Below are positions 13,197-18,915 of a stretch of 18,915 nucleotides of DNA, piece after piece. Positions within the stretch are counted from its first letter, which is position 1. Every line of letters starts with the position of its first letter. The notes beneath the pieces were generated by a model that was not told the DNA's origin, did not search any database, and saw nothing but the letters and a program-made list of their open reading frames with translations. Both the position numbers and the translations under genes were made by a program. The stretch is from Thermoleophilia bacterium (GTDB lineage Bacteria > Actinomycetota > Thermoleophilia > Gaiellales > SKUG01), in contig JAOPYU010000018.1 of assembly GCA_025964455.1 (NCBI GenBank), positions 1 to 18,915 on the forward strand, given 5' to 3'.

Positions 13197-13514
13197 ATGC
13201 CTGCCCGACGCACCCTCCTCAGCATCGCCCTCGGTCTCATCGCCCTGGGAGCGATCAGCTTCGCCCTCCAGCCGGTGCTAGATCCGAAGCCCGACAGCGT
13301 CTGCGTCGCCGACGGGTCGCCGTCGTCGGGCTTCACCGACGATGACAAGGACGACTGCAACGTCTCGATCGAGAGCTACCGCAAGATCGCGGACCACGAC
13401 TCCAAGCCGAAGCCCTTCCGCATCATCGGGCTCGTGCTCGTGCTGGCAGGCATCGTGACGGCGGTGGTCGCCTTGGCACGCGGTCGCGGACGATCCGCTC
13501 CTCGCGACGATTGA
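13197..13514 (+). CDS. Small two-pass membrane protein
   Basis: 105 residues. The first hydrophobic segment (7-25) follows a basic N-terminus (P-A-R-R-T) and the second spans about 74-94, followed by a basic tail (R-G-R-G-R). The 45-residue loop between them contains C37 and C54 and an acidic run (T-D-D-D-K-D-D-C), consistent with an extracytoplasmic loop closed by a disulfide. By the positive-inside rule both ends would be cytoplasmic. No family recognised. The start at ATG 13197 is 17 bases after the preceding stop. It may belong to the same transcript as the two upstream genes. Confidence 0.7.
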   Translation: MPARRTLLSIALGLIALGAISFALQPVLDPKPDSVCVADGSPSSGFTDDDKDDCNVSIESYRKIADHDSKPKPFRIIGLVLVLAGIVTAVVALARGRGRSAPRDD

Positions 13515-13556
13515 GGATCGCATGCATGGCGTCCACGCGGCGGGACGCGGGTACCG

Positions 13557-14090
13557 TCACGTTCTAGGGTGACGTTCGCCGCTGTGCTGTTGCTCGCGGG
13601 GTCGCGGATCATCCCGGTGGGGATCCTCGTCGATCGCAGGTACCGGCACGATCAGGTCGGAGCGCCTCGGCTCTTCAGGCATGTCGGTCACAACGGGGCG
13701 CGGCGTCGCCTGACCCGACGCGGCGCTGGCCGCGGCGCCGCCGAGCACTTGCGCACGGTCACTGACATCGGACACCGCTCCGGGCGTGGGCGGCGCGCCT
13801 GCGGCTGCGTCCTCGATCGCCCCAGCAAGGCGTCCACCGTGTATCGCCGCGTCATGGACGAGCGCGCGGGCAACCACTGACGGTTGCAGCGGCGCCTGCT
13901 CGAGCTCGCTCCGGACGGTGGCAGCGCCGATCGGAGCATCCGGATCCAGGCCCTGTGGCCTGCTGGTGCCTGCAGCGGCGGGCGCCGTGAGATCACGCCC
14001 TGTAGTTGTCACTGGGCTCGGCATGGCAGGCTCCACCGGGTCAGCCCCGACTGGGGCGACTGGCGCGAGTGGTGCATCGTCGGGCGTCAT
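13557..14090 (-). CDS. Pro/Ala-rich acidic protein of unknown function
   Basis: 177 residues, dominated by Pro, Ala, Asp and Val, with no membrane segment, signal peptide or cysteine. The N-terminal half is low-complexity (D-D-A-P-L-A-P-V-A-P-V-G-A-D-P-V-E-P). A more ordered helical stretch is possible at about 70-96 (S-V-V-A-R-A-L-V-H-D-A-A-I). The C-terminus is charged (D-E-D-P-H-R-D-D-P-R-P-R-E). A strong ribosome binding site (14097-14103) supports the ATG at 14090 and is the best evidence that this frame is real rather than the overlapping plus-strand frames. It converges on the small membrane protein gene. Probably largely disordered; function unknown. Confidence 0.5.
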   Translation of the reverse strand: MTPDDAPLAPVAPVGADPVEPAMPSPVTTTGRDLTAPAAAGTSRPQGLDPDAPIGAATVRSELEQAPLQPSVVARALVHDAAIHGGRLAGAIEDAAAGAPPTPGAVSDVSDRAQVLGGAAASAASGQATPRPVVTDMPEEPRRSDLIVPVPAIDEDPHRDDPRPREQQHSGERHPRT

Positions 14091-14096
14091 GATCGA

Positions 14097-14103
14097 CCTC
14101 TCC
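14097..14103 (-). promoter_or_regulatory. Ribosome binding site of the Pro/Ala-rich protein gene
   Basis: GGAGAGG on the minus strand lies 6 bases before ATG 14090. This decides both strand and start for an otherwise ambiguous stretch. Confidence 0.55.
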
Positions 14104-14214
14104 CCCGTGCGACGACGCAGGCAACCTCAGGCCGACCCATCATCGCCCGTAATTCGACGAGAAGGCGTAGCTCCGCAGCGACCCTCCTCGCGCTGCCGCC
14201 GCGACCCCGCCCGC

Positions 14215-14220
14215 TAGACT
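14215..14220 (+). promoter_or_regulatory. Possible -10 element of tRNA-Pro
   Basis: TAGACT lies 37 bases before the tRNA-Pro 5' end. No strong -35 is visible, so this is tentative. Confidence 0.25.
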
Positions 14221-14257
14221 GGCCAGAGCAGCGGTTTCCGTGGCTGCATGCACACCG

Positions 14258-14331
14258 CGGGGTGTGGCCTAGCCTGGTAAGGCGCCTCGTTTGGGACGAG
14301 GAGATCGCTGGTTCGAATCCAGTCACCCCGA
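14258..14331 (+). tRNA. tRNA-Pro (anticodon TGG)
   Basis: Complete cloverleaf: acceptor CGGGGTG/CACCCCG, D-arm GCC-TAGCCTGGTAA-GGC, anticodon stem CCTCG/CGAGG around loop TTTGGGA, T-arm GCTGG-TTCGAAT-CCAGT, discriminator A. CCA is not encoded. I found no second copy of its 3' end in the window, so no integrated element can be delimited here. Confidence 0.96.
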
Positions 14332-14446
14332 CTTCTTCGAGCCCCGTGCCCGCGTCGGCGGTCCAGGCCGATGCCCGTGACGCAGCTCGCGGTGCGTACT
14401 CGGCAGACCTGACCCTCACTGCAACGGCGAATCCGTGACGCCGATC

Positions 14447-14471
14447 GGTCGGTAGCCTTTTGCGACCGACC
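14447..14471. repeat. Inverted repeat upstream of the ParB-like gene, possible operator
   Basis: Perfect arms GGTCGGT (14447-14453) and ACCGACC (14465-14471) surround 11 bases. The repeat covers the -35 position of the predicted promoter (-10 at 14479), which would suit autoregulation by the ParB-like product or another repressor. Binding is inferred. Confidence 0.4.
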
Positions 14472-14478
14472 CCCTCCG

Positions 14479-14484
14479 TACACT
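14479..14484 (+). promoter_or_regulatory. -10 element of the ParB-like gene, leaderless
   Basis: TACACT ends 7 bases before ATG 14492. Only pyrimidines lie between, so there is no Shine-Dalgarno and the mRNA is probably leaderless. Confidence 0.5.
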
Positions 14485-14491
14485 TCTCCCC

Positions 14492-15763
14492 ATGGGCGAC
14501 GTCGATGACCTCCAGGCAGCAGAAGAAGCAGCGGCGCAGCGCGCCGAGGCGAAGGCCGAGCGGCAGCGTGAGGCGCGCGCCAAGGAGCTGCGCATCGAGC
14601 CGCAGCGCCCTGGCCTCGCGATTCGCACCCGCGTGACGCGGGAACTGCCGATCACGCAGCTGCACCCGGGCGAGAACATCCGCCTGGACCTGCCGGAGAT
14701 CCAGGAGCTGGCGCTCTCGATCCGCGAGGTGGGCCTGCTCACCCCGCTGCTCGTGCGCCCCTGGAACCCGGACAAGGACGCCGACGGCACGCTTCCCAAG
14801 GGCGCTGATCCGTCGCTCGATCACTACCGGCTCGTCGCAGGGCATCGCCGCCATGCGGCGCTCACCGCGCTCGTGGATGCCGAGGTCGACGGCTTCGACA
14901 TCGCGGCCTGTGAGGTGCGCGAGGGCATCTCCGAGGCCGAGGCGTACGCGCTCATGCTGACCGAGAACGTGCAACGCGTCGCGCTCGAGCCGATCCAGGC
15001 TGCCCGCGCGCTGCGGCTGCTGCTCGACCTGAACGAGGGCATGGATGCCGCGACGCTCGCGCGGTCGCTCGGCCTGCGTTCGGCATGGGCGACGACGCAC
15101 CTCAAGCTGCTCGACCTGCCGCAGGAGGTCCAGGACCGCCTCGAGGCGGGCGACCTGTCCGTGACGATCGCCGACATCCTGCGCAAGGGCCAGGCGATGG
15201 GGCGCATCGACGAGGCCAAGGTCAAGGAGCTCGCGGAGAAGGTCGCGTCGGGCGAGATCACGTCGACGCAGGTTCGCAAGGAAGCCGGGCCCGCGCCGAA
15301 GAACACGCAGGCTCCGAGGACCGTCGAGATGGGTCCGGACGGCAAGCCGCTCGACCCCGCACTCAGCGCTGGTGGCACGTGGCAGGACCTGAGCGAAGGC
15401 TCGGTCCGTGGCGACCTGACACGGCCGGCGACGCCGCTCTCCAACCGCGAGAACCCGTATGCACCCGGCGAGGTCATCGAGCGGGTGCCCGGGATGAAGT
15501 CCGCCGAGGCAGCTGCTGCGGTGAGCGGCCCGAAGCCGGCCTCCGCGCCCGTGATCCCGTACGAAGATCGCCTCGACGCCTACCTGCTCGGTCGCGCGCT
15601 GCGCGAGTGGGCGAGCGACGAGTACCTCGACGACCTCGGTATCGACCGCGTCCAGGCAGACGCCTACGCGATGATGCTCGGCTTCGAGGAGCGCATTGCC
15701 GCGATCCGTCACGTGAGCGCCACGCTCATGGAGCAGGAGTCGGCGGGGCTCGTGCCCGCCTGA
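14492..15763 (+). CDS. ParB-like nuclease/CTPase-fold DNA-binding protein, orphan
   Basis: 423 residues. A charged coiled coil (6-33) precedes a ParB/Srx-type N-terminal domain (about 50-165): G60-E-N-I-R box, G117-H-R-R-H-A-A-L box (the G-E-R-R-x-R-A equivalent that binds CTP in ParB) and E158-N-V-Q-R. A KorB-like helix-turn-helix region follows (about 186-230: L-A-R-S-L-G-L-R-S-A-W-A, then L-L-D-L-P-Q-E-V-Q-D-R-L-E-A-G-D-L-S). The rest (235-423) is a linker with Pro-rich parts and a C-terminal helical domain (about 375-415) unlike the short ParB dimer domain. No ParA gene is nearby and no parS site was recognised, so it is more like the ParB-family proteins of plasmids, phages or integrative elements than the chromosomal segregation protein. 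It may be a regulator. Confidence 0.85.
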   Translation: MGDVDDLQAAEEAAAQRAEAKAERQREARAKELRIEPQRPGLAIRTRVTRELPITQLHPGENIRLDLPEIQELALSIREVGLLTPLLVRPWNPDKDADGTLPKGADPSLDHYRLVAGHRRHAALTALVDAEVDGFDIAACEVREGISEAEAYALMLTENVQRVALEPIQAARALRLLLDLNEGMDAATLARSLGLRSAWATTHLKLLDLPQEVQDRLEAGDLSVTIADILRKGQAMGRIDEAKVKELAEKVASGEITSTQVRKEAGPAPKNTQAPRTVEMGPDGKPLDPALSAGGTWQDLSEGSVRGDLTRPATPLSNRENPYAPGEVIERVPGMKSAEAAAAVSGPKPASAPVIPYEDRLDAYLLGRALREWASDEYLDDLGIDRVQADAYAMMLGFEERIAAIRHVSATLMEQESAGLVPA

Positions 15764-15776
15764 CCTACCTGCGCGG

Positions 15777-16256
15777 TCAGGGCTTTCGGATCTTGATGCC
15801 CTGGGTCTTCGCCCAGGCGGCGAGCTTGCGGTCGGCTTCGGCCTGGTTGAGCAGGCCGGCTTCGACGGCGGGCTCCAGGAGTGCGCGGTGCTCGGCGACC
15901 TGTTCGGCCTCCTCCTGATCGCGCACCAGCTCCTTGATGTCGCCGATGCGCTCGACGAGCTTGTCGAACGTCGCTCGATCGGTGCGGTACAGGGCCGTCA
16001 GCATCTTGACCGAGTACCAGGCGCGCTCGGGAACCGCACCCCCGGCGGCGCGGGCTTTCGCCTTGGAGGCGGCGACCTTTGCCCCGCCTCCGCCCGAGCC
16101 GAGGCGCGGCGGGACCCAGAAGCCGTGGAACGACTTGTAGTTCTGGACCGGCTTCTCCTTCGTGTCCGGCAGGTAGCCACGTCCCTTGAGGAAGGTGGTC
16201 CACTCGGATGCGGGCGCGTCGGGTGCGGGCGTGTGGTTGGTGCTGCTGGAAGCCAT
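15777..16256 (-). CDS. Protein of unknown function, 159 residues
   Basis: Basic soluble protein, not recognised. Residues 17-60 contain aromatic-rich sequence (S-E-W-T-T-F-L-K-G-R-G-Y, Y-K-S-F-H-G-F-W-V-P-P), followed by a Gly/Ala/Lys hinge (S-G-G-G-G-A-K-V-A-A-S-K-A-K-A-R) and a helical C-terminal half rich in Glu/Arg/Ala (L-V-E-R-I-G-D-I-K-E-L-V-R-D-Q-E-E-A-E). The last part, A-G-L-L-N-Q-A-E-A-D-R-K-L-A-A-W, resembles a small SHOCT-like helix but I do not claim it. The stop is 13 bases from the ParB-like stop (convergent). ATG 16256 is 9 bases past the stop of the upstream PLD-like gene on the same strand, so the two are probably co-transcribed; TAGGCT 6 bases before the ATG may also permit an independent start. 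Confidence 0.7.
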   Translation of the reverse strand: MASSSTNHTPAPDAPASEWTTFLKGRGYLPDTKEKPVQNYKSFHGFWVPPRLGSGGGGAKVAASKAKARAAGGAVPERAWYSVKMLTALYRTDRATFDKLVERIGDIKELVRDQEEAEQVAEHRALLEPAVEAGLLNQAEADRKLAAWAKTQGIKIRKP

Positions 16257-16265
16257 GTGGTGAGC

Positions 16266-17246
16266 CTACCCCTGCGCGGCATGGATCGCCGCCACTGCAT
16301 CGCGCGCCTGCGCCGCTGCCGGACCGGCCAGCACGACACCCGCCTCACGCGACTGGCGGACGGATGACCCGTCGAGCACGCGGTCCACGAGGTAGAGCGA
16401 GCCGATGTAGGCGCTGTCACCAGCGGTGGCAACGGTGCCGTGGAGCCCGCGGGCGGCTCGCAGCGCGCGTCGCTCACCTACGACGCGCACCTCGACACCG
16501 GCCTCCTCGAGCTGCCGGCGCTGGCGATCCGGGATCTCGTGCGTGAGCAGGTCCACCTCGCGGCCGGGCGCGGCGAGTCCGGCGATGAGCGACGCCATCG
16601 ATCCCGAATCGAAGGCCTTGGTCACGATCCGGACGGGGCCTGTCGGCGGCGCCGCCTGCAGCAGGGCGATGAGCGCGTCGCTGGCGTGGCGCGCACCGAC
16701 CCGCGGATCGTTGATCGCGACGCCGACGGCGGCTGCGGCCTCGAGCGCATCGCGCAGGCGCTGCGGCGAGCTCGCCTTCGACTGCGCGTGCACCTCGGCC
16801 AGTGCGGCGGCGGCCGGGCCGTCGAACCGCACGCCGAGCTCGATGCGCCTGGCGGCTTCGGCGTCAGCGACGTCGGTCGCGACCAGCGCCTCGGCGCCGC
16901 CGTCACGCGTAATCGACTTGCCGTGCTGCTTGCGCGGCGGCACCCCGTAGTCGTGCCACCCGGCCATCGCACGGAGGCGATCCGCCTGGGGGCCGACGGA
17001 CGCATCGGTATCGGCGAGGACGTCGACGGCGACTCGGCGACCCGGGAGCGCCATGAGCGCGTCGACCATGCCGGAGTCACTGATCCGGAAGGCGTCCAGG
17101 TGAACGGTGGAACCTGCCCTGTCGAGCAGCCCCGAGACGGCTCCCCGCAGGGCTGGCGTGCCGATCGCCACGTCCGCGTCCACGATCGCTCCGCGCTGCG
17201 GCACGAGCGCAGGGGGTGGCGAGACGGCTGGCGCTGTCGCGAGCAT
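16266..17246 (-). CDS. Phospholipase D-like protein with a degenerate second HKD motif
   Basis: 326 residues with two PLD-type halves. The first has a complete H108-x-K110-x4-D115 (Q-H-G-K-S-I-T-R-D) but no G-S-x-N after it. The second keeps H269, a later D277, I-G-S and the downstream R-E-A-G-V-V-L, but Thr271 replaces the catalytic Lys and spacing to Asp is one longer. PLD enzymes need both HKD motifs in one active site, so activity may be lost, altered or supplied by a dimer. The N-terminal 20 residues are Pro/Ala-rich, with no signal peptide. ATG 17246 has a good ribosome binding site, GAGGTG at 17252-17257. It lies downstream of the phosphodiesterase gene (100 bases between) and upstream of the 159-residue gene, all on one strand. 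Substrate (lipid or nucleic acid) is unknown. Confidence 0.75.
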   Translation of the reverse strand: MLATAPAVSPPPALVPQRGAIVDADVAIGTPALRGAVSGLLDRAGSTVHLDAFRISDSGMVDALMALPGRRVAVDVLADTDASVGPQADRLRAMAGWHDYGVPPRKQHGKSITRDGGAEALVATDVADAEAARRIELGVRFDGPAAAALAEVHAQSKASSPQRLRDALEAAAAVGVAINDPRVGARHASDALIALLQAAPPTGPVRIVTKAFDSGSMASLIAGLAAPGREVDLLTHEIPDRQRRQLEEAGVEVRVVGERRALRAARGLHGTVATAGDSAYIGSLYLVDRVLDGSSVRQSREAGVVLAGPAAAQARDAVAAIHAAQG

Positions 17247-17346
17247 GCCTGCACCTCGACCCCGTCGACCCTCGCGAGACGGGCCGACCTCGCGCGTGTC
17301 CTCCCTGGGTCACGGCCCTGACCTTCCTCGCAGTCAGGTGCGTGGG

Positions 17347-18354
17347 TCAGGTGTTCTGCGGGTTCAGGACGAGCCCGAGCTCGTTGGCCACACCCACGCG
17401 GCCGAACAGGTCGACGACCCAGCGGCCGTCGCGCAGGTTTGCGGCCTGCGTCGGACGATCCGTGAGGATGCCGTGCACGCGGTGATCCTTGGTCAGCGCC
17501 AGCTGCTCGCCGGCGTCCTCCTTGCCGACCAGCACGCCGATGCCGCGCGCCTCCATGGCCGAGAGCACGTCCTCGTTCACGTTCTCGCGCACGACCTCGA
17601 TGTGGTCGGGATCGAAGCCGAGGTCGTCGACCTGCTCCTCCACGCTGGGCGCGTCGCCGTCGCGGTCGATCACGAGCGTCACCGGGATCCGCGAGTCGAT
17701 CGCGTGGACACCGCGCACGGCGTCAGGATCGAAGCTCATCGCTTCGAGCTGGTCATCGTGGAGATGACGCTGCAGCGTGCTGATCGCCTCGCGCTCGTAG
17801 CCGTGTCCCTTGAACTCGGCCATCACGTTCGTGCCGAGCTCGCCGGCGCGCTTGGCCCACGCGTCCAGGGTCGGGATGTCCGGGTGATCCTTGAGGTCGT
17901 CGCGGTCCAGGTCGTGGATCGACTCGATGCTCGGGTCGTCGCCGTCGTGATACACCACGAGCGTGCCATCGCGCAGTTCGCTGATGTCCATCTCGACGGC
18001 GTCCGACGTGCGGTCCCGCCTGGCAGCCTCGAGGGACGCGATCGTGTTCGGCTTGGCGCCACCTTCGATGTTGCCGCGGTGCGCGAGGATGGCGGCCCTG
18101 CCCTCCTCCGTCCTGCGGGTGAGCCAGGTCCGGAAATCCCCGTGGGAGCCGAGCGCCTCGGCGCCGTCTCGCGCGTCCCGAGCCGGCGCACGTACCGGAG
18201 TGCGTCGATCGTCGGCGTGCTCCTTGGTGCGCACGGGCGCTTTCGCCTTGGTCGGCGCGCTGGGCGCCGGCTTCGTGGGCACGTCGGCCCGCGCTCGTGC
18301 AGGCGTGGCGCCCGGACGCGGCTTCGGTGCAGGTGCGAGATCTGGCGGAATCAT
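17347..18354 (-). CDS. Glycerophosphodiester phosphodiesterase family protein
   Basis: 335 residues. Residues 1-65 are a Pro/Ala/Lys-rich disordered leader with no signal peptide. The GDPD TIM-barrel starts at about 86: L-A-H92-R93-G-N, P-N-T-I-A-S-L, V-E121-M-D123-I ... D-G-T-L-V-V-Y-H136-D, then A-E180-F-K182, and near the end I-L-T-D-R-P. These are the metal and catalytic residues of enzymes that split glycerophosphodiesters into an alcohol and glycerol 3-phosphate. The usual P-E-N-T motif is K-P-N-T, losing the Glu, and the start of the barrel is preceded by an extra acidic helix. No lipoprotein or Sec signal is seen, so location is unclear. The start ATG 18354 has only a weak ribosome binding site. 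It could act with the PLD-like product on lipids. Confidence 0.85.
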   Translation of the reverse strand: MIPPDLAPAPKPRPGATPARARADVPTKPAPSAPTKAKAPVRTKEHADDRRTPVRAPARDARDGAEALGSHGDFRTWLTRRTEEGRAAILAHRGNIEGGAKPNTIASLEAARRDRTSDAVEMDISELRDGTLVVYHDGDDPSIESIHDLDRDDLKDHPDIPTLDAWAKRAGELGTNVMAEFKGHGYEREAISTLQRHLHDDQLEAMSFDPDAVRGVHAIDSRIPVTLVIDRDGDAPSVEEQVDDLGFDPDHIEVVRENVNEDVLSAMEARGIGVLVGKEDAGEQLALTKDHRVHGILTDRPTQAANLRDGRWVVDLFGRVGVANELGLVLNPQNT

Positions 18355-18449
18355 CGGCGTTCACCCTGCCGGCCCCGTGCATCCCCCGATGCGCGCTCCT
18401 CCCGGCACCTCCAACGTACGACGGACCCGTGATATCCGCCAGCACCACC

Positions 18450-18466
18450 TTCGCGACTCGCGCGAA
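18450..18466. repeat. Inverted repeat between the phosphodiesterase gene and the small membrane gene
   Basis: Arms TTCGCG and CGCGAA separated by 5 bases lie in the 138-base divergent region 18355-18492. GATATC also occurs twice there (18431 and 18481). Possible regulatory site, otherwise the region holds only presumed promoters. Confidence 0.25.
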
Positions 18467-18492
18467 CACGCCAGCGGGCCGATATCGCACGC

Positions 18493-18669
18493 ATGATGTG
18501 GTTCGTCTCCATCGGCGGCACGGTGCTCTACTACGTGCTCGGCGCGGCCATCGACTCGATGGCGCCCGGCGCGCACCTGCTCGGGTTCAACGTGCAGGGC
18601 CTCGTGTTCGGATCCCTGTGCATGCTCGCGATGGTCTTCGTGGCCGTCAGGCTCGAGCTGTTCGACTGA
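18493..18669 (+). CDS. 58-residue membrane protein
   Basis: Short ORF with strongly coding third positions. The product has two hydrophobic segments (about 3-19 and 36-53) separated by a short loop with D-S-M-A-P-G-A-H, and ends L-E-L-F-D. ATG 18493 is immediately followed by a second ATG; the hexamer GATATC lies 6 bases before the first, the spacing of the other leaderless starts. A 12-base palindrome (GCCCCGCGGGGC, 18675-18686) follows the stop by 5 bases and may be a terminator. It lies 41 bases before prfC on the same strand. No family recognised; it could be a small membrane subunit or simply a conserved hypothetical. Confidence 0.6.
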   Translation: MMWFVSIGGTVLYYVLGAAIDSMAPGAHLLGFNVQGLVFGSLCMLAMVFVAVRLELFD

Positions 18670-18674
18670 TCCGG

Positions 18675-18686
18675 GCCCCGCGGGGC
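18675..18686 (+). terminator. GC-rich palindrome between the small membrane gene and prfC
   Basis: GCCCCG-CGGGGC begins 6 bases after TGA 18669 and has no T-tract. As a perfect palindrome it would need to open a small loop. It may weakly terminate the short transcript. Confidence 0.25.
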
Positions 18687-18697
18687 GCTCGATCCGC

Positions 18698-18703
18698 GAG
18701 AAT
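18698..18703 (+). promoter_or_regulatory. Possible -10 element of prfC, leaderless
   Basis: GAGAAT ends 7 bases before ATG 18711. The GGCGGGG that follows could instead act as a poor ribosome binding site, so the leaderless reading is uncertain here. Confidence 0.3.
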
Positions 18704-18710
18704 GGCGGGG

Positions 18711-18915
18711 ATGACCTCTCCCGACCAGATCCGCAAGGCAGCCGACACGCGACGCACGGTCGCGATCATCTCGCACCCTGACGCCGGCAAGACCACGCTC
18801 ACCGAGCAGCTGCTCAAGGCGACCGACATGATCGGGCGCGCCGGCACGGTGCACACGCGTGGCACCGCCGAACGGCGTGCGACCGTCACCGATTGGATGG
18901 ACATCGAGAAGGAGC
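18711..18915 (+). CDS. prfC: Peptide chain release factor 3, 5' part only
   Basis: The first 68 residues of the translational GTPase that recycles release factors RF1/RF2 from the ribosome; the family is about 530 residues, so most lies beyond the right edge. The G1 (P-loop) motif is in the form typical of RF3, [14 protein letters not shown], at about 19-32. It is followed by the G-T-V-H ... [12 protein letters not shown] segment, close to the RF3 signature S-D-W-M-E-M-E-K that leads into the G2 switch region. The A-G-T-V-x-T-R stretch between them also fits. ATG 18711 gives the N-terminal length expected for RF3. No frameshift is seen in the visible part. Confidence 0.93.
   Translation, partial: MTSPDQIRKAADTRRTVAIISHPDAGKTTLTEQLLKATDMIGRAGTVHTRGTAERRATVTDWMDIEKE

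Noticed and set aside
13569..13880. Plus-strand 103-codon frame starting with a hydrophobic segment
   Set aside because: It overlaps the minus-strand ORF that has a strong ribosome binding site; the plus frame has none and becomes Arg-rich.
14258..14331. tRNA-Pro as an attachment site for an integrated element carrying the ParB-like gene
   Set aside because: No duplicate of the tRNA 3' end and no integrase are seen in the window; the idea remains only as part of the ParB-like finding.
14087..15712. 541-codon open frame on the minus strand
   Set aside because: It is antisense to the ParB-like gene and crosses the tRNA-Pro gene.

Overview
The window is high-GC bacterial DNA. Base composition, codon use (G or C at most third positions), RskA-type anti-sigma architecture, many genes with no ribosome binding site, and tRNA genes without an encoded CCA all suggest a high-GC Gram-positive (Actinomycetota). 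A Thermoleophilia/Solirubrobacterales-like lineage is my guess, not something the sequence proves. The layout looks like ordinary chromosome with some accessory genes. There is no rRNA, CRISPR array, insertion sequence or integrase, and no gene-free stretch longer than about 300 bases.

Region 1 (1-5363, all minus strand). Reading downstream from the right, an ECF sigma factor overlaps its RskA-type anti-sigma factor. A trehalose/maltose-type ABC importer follows: a lipoprotein binding protein and two permeases, each gene overlapping the next by one base, with no ATPase gene. Last is a lipoprotein carrying a subtilisin-inhibitor-like domain, cut by the left edge. The order would allow a single regulated unit of stress or nutrient sensing, sugar uptake and an exported protease inhibitor.

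Region 2 (5364-6318). Two tRNA genes, Gly(TCC) and His(GTG), bracket a small zinc-finger HNH endonuclease gene. A perfect LexA/SOS-type box (CGAAC-N4-GTTCG) covers its predicted -10 region. A strong UUCG-tetraloop hairpin separates it from tRNA-His. This is the most distinctive locus in the window.

Region 3 (6319-11629). A ring-cleaving VOC dioxygenase is followed by a convergent pair of unknown genes that share the same start context, then a TerB-like protein, a membrane metallophosphoesterase, a C39-like cysteine peptidase and a small protein with faint ADP-ribosyltransferase-like features.

Region 4 (11630-14090). Unrecognised genes: a multi-pass membrane protein, a Cys-containing soluble protein, a two-pass membrane protein and a Pro/Ala-rich acidic protein. 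Codon use is somewhat relaxed between about 11,700 and 13,000, which fits accessory DNA.

Region 5 (14258-18915). tRNA-Pro(TGG), an orphan ParB-like protein, an unknown 159-residue protein, a phospholipase-D-like protein with a damaged second HKD motif, a glycerophosphodiester phosphodiesterase, a 58-residue membrane protein, and the 5' end of prfC (release factor 3).

A recurring feature is a -10-like hexamer ending 6-7 bases before the start codon with no Shine-Dalgarno, which implies many leaderless mRNAs.
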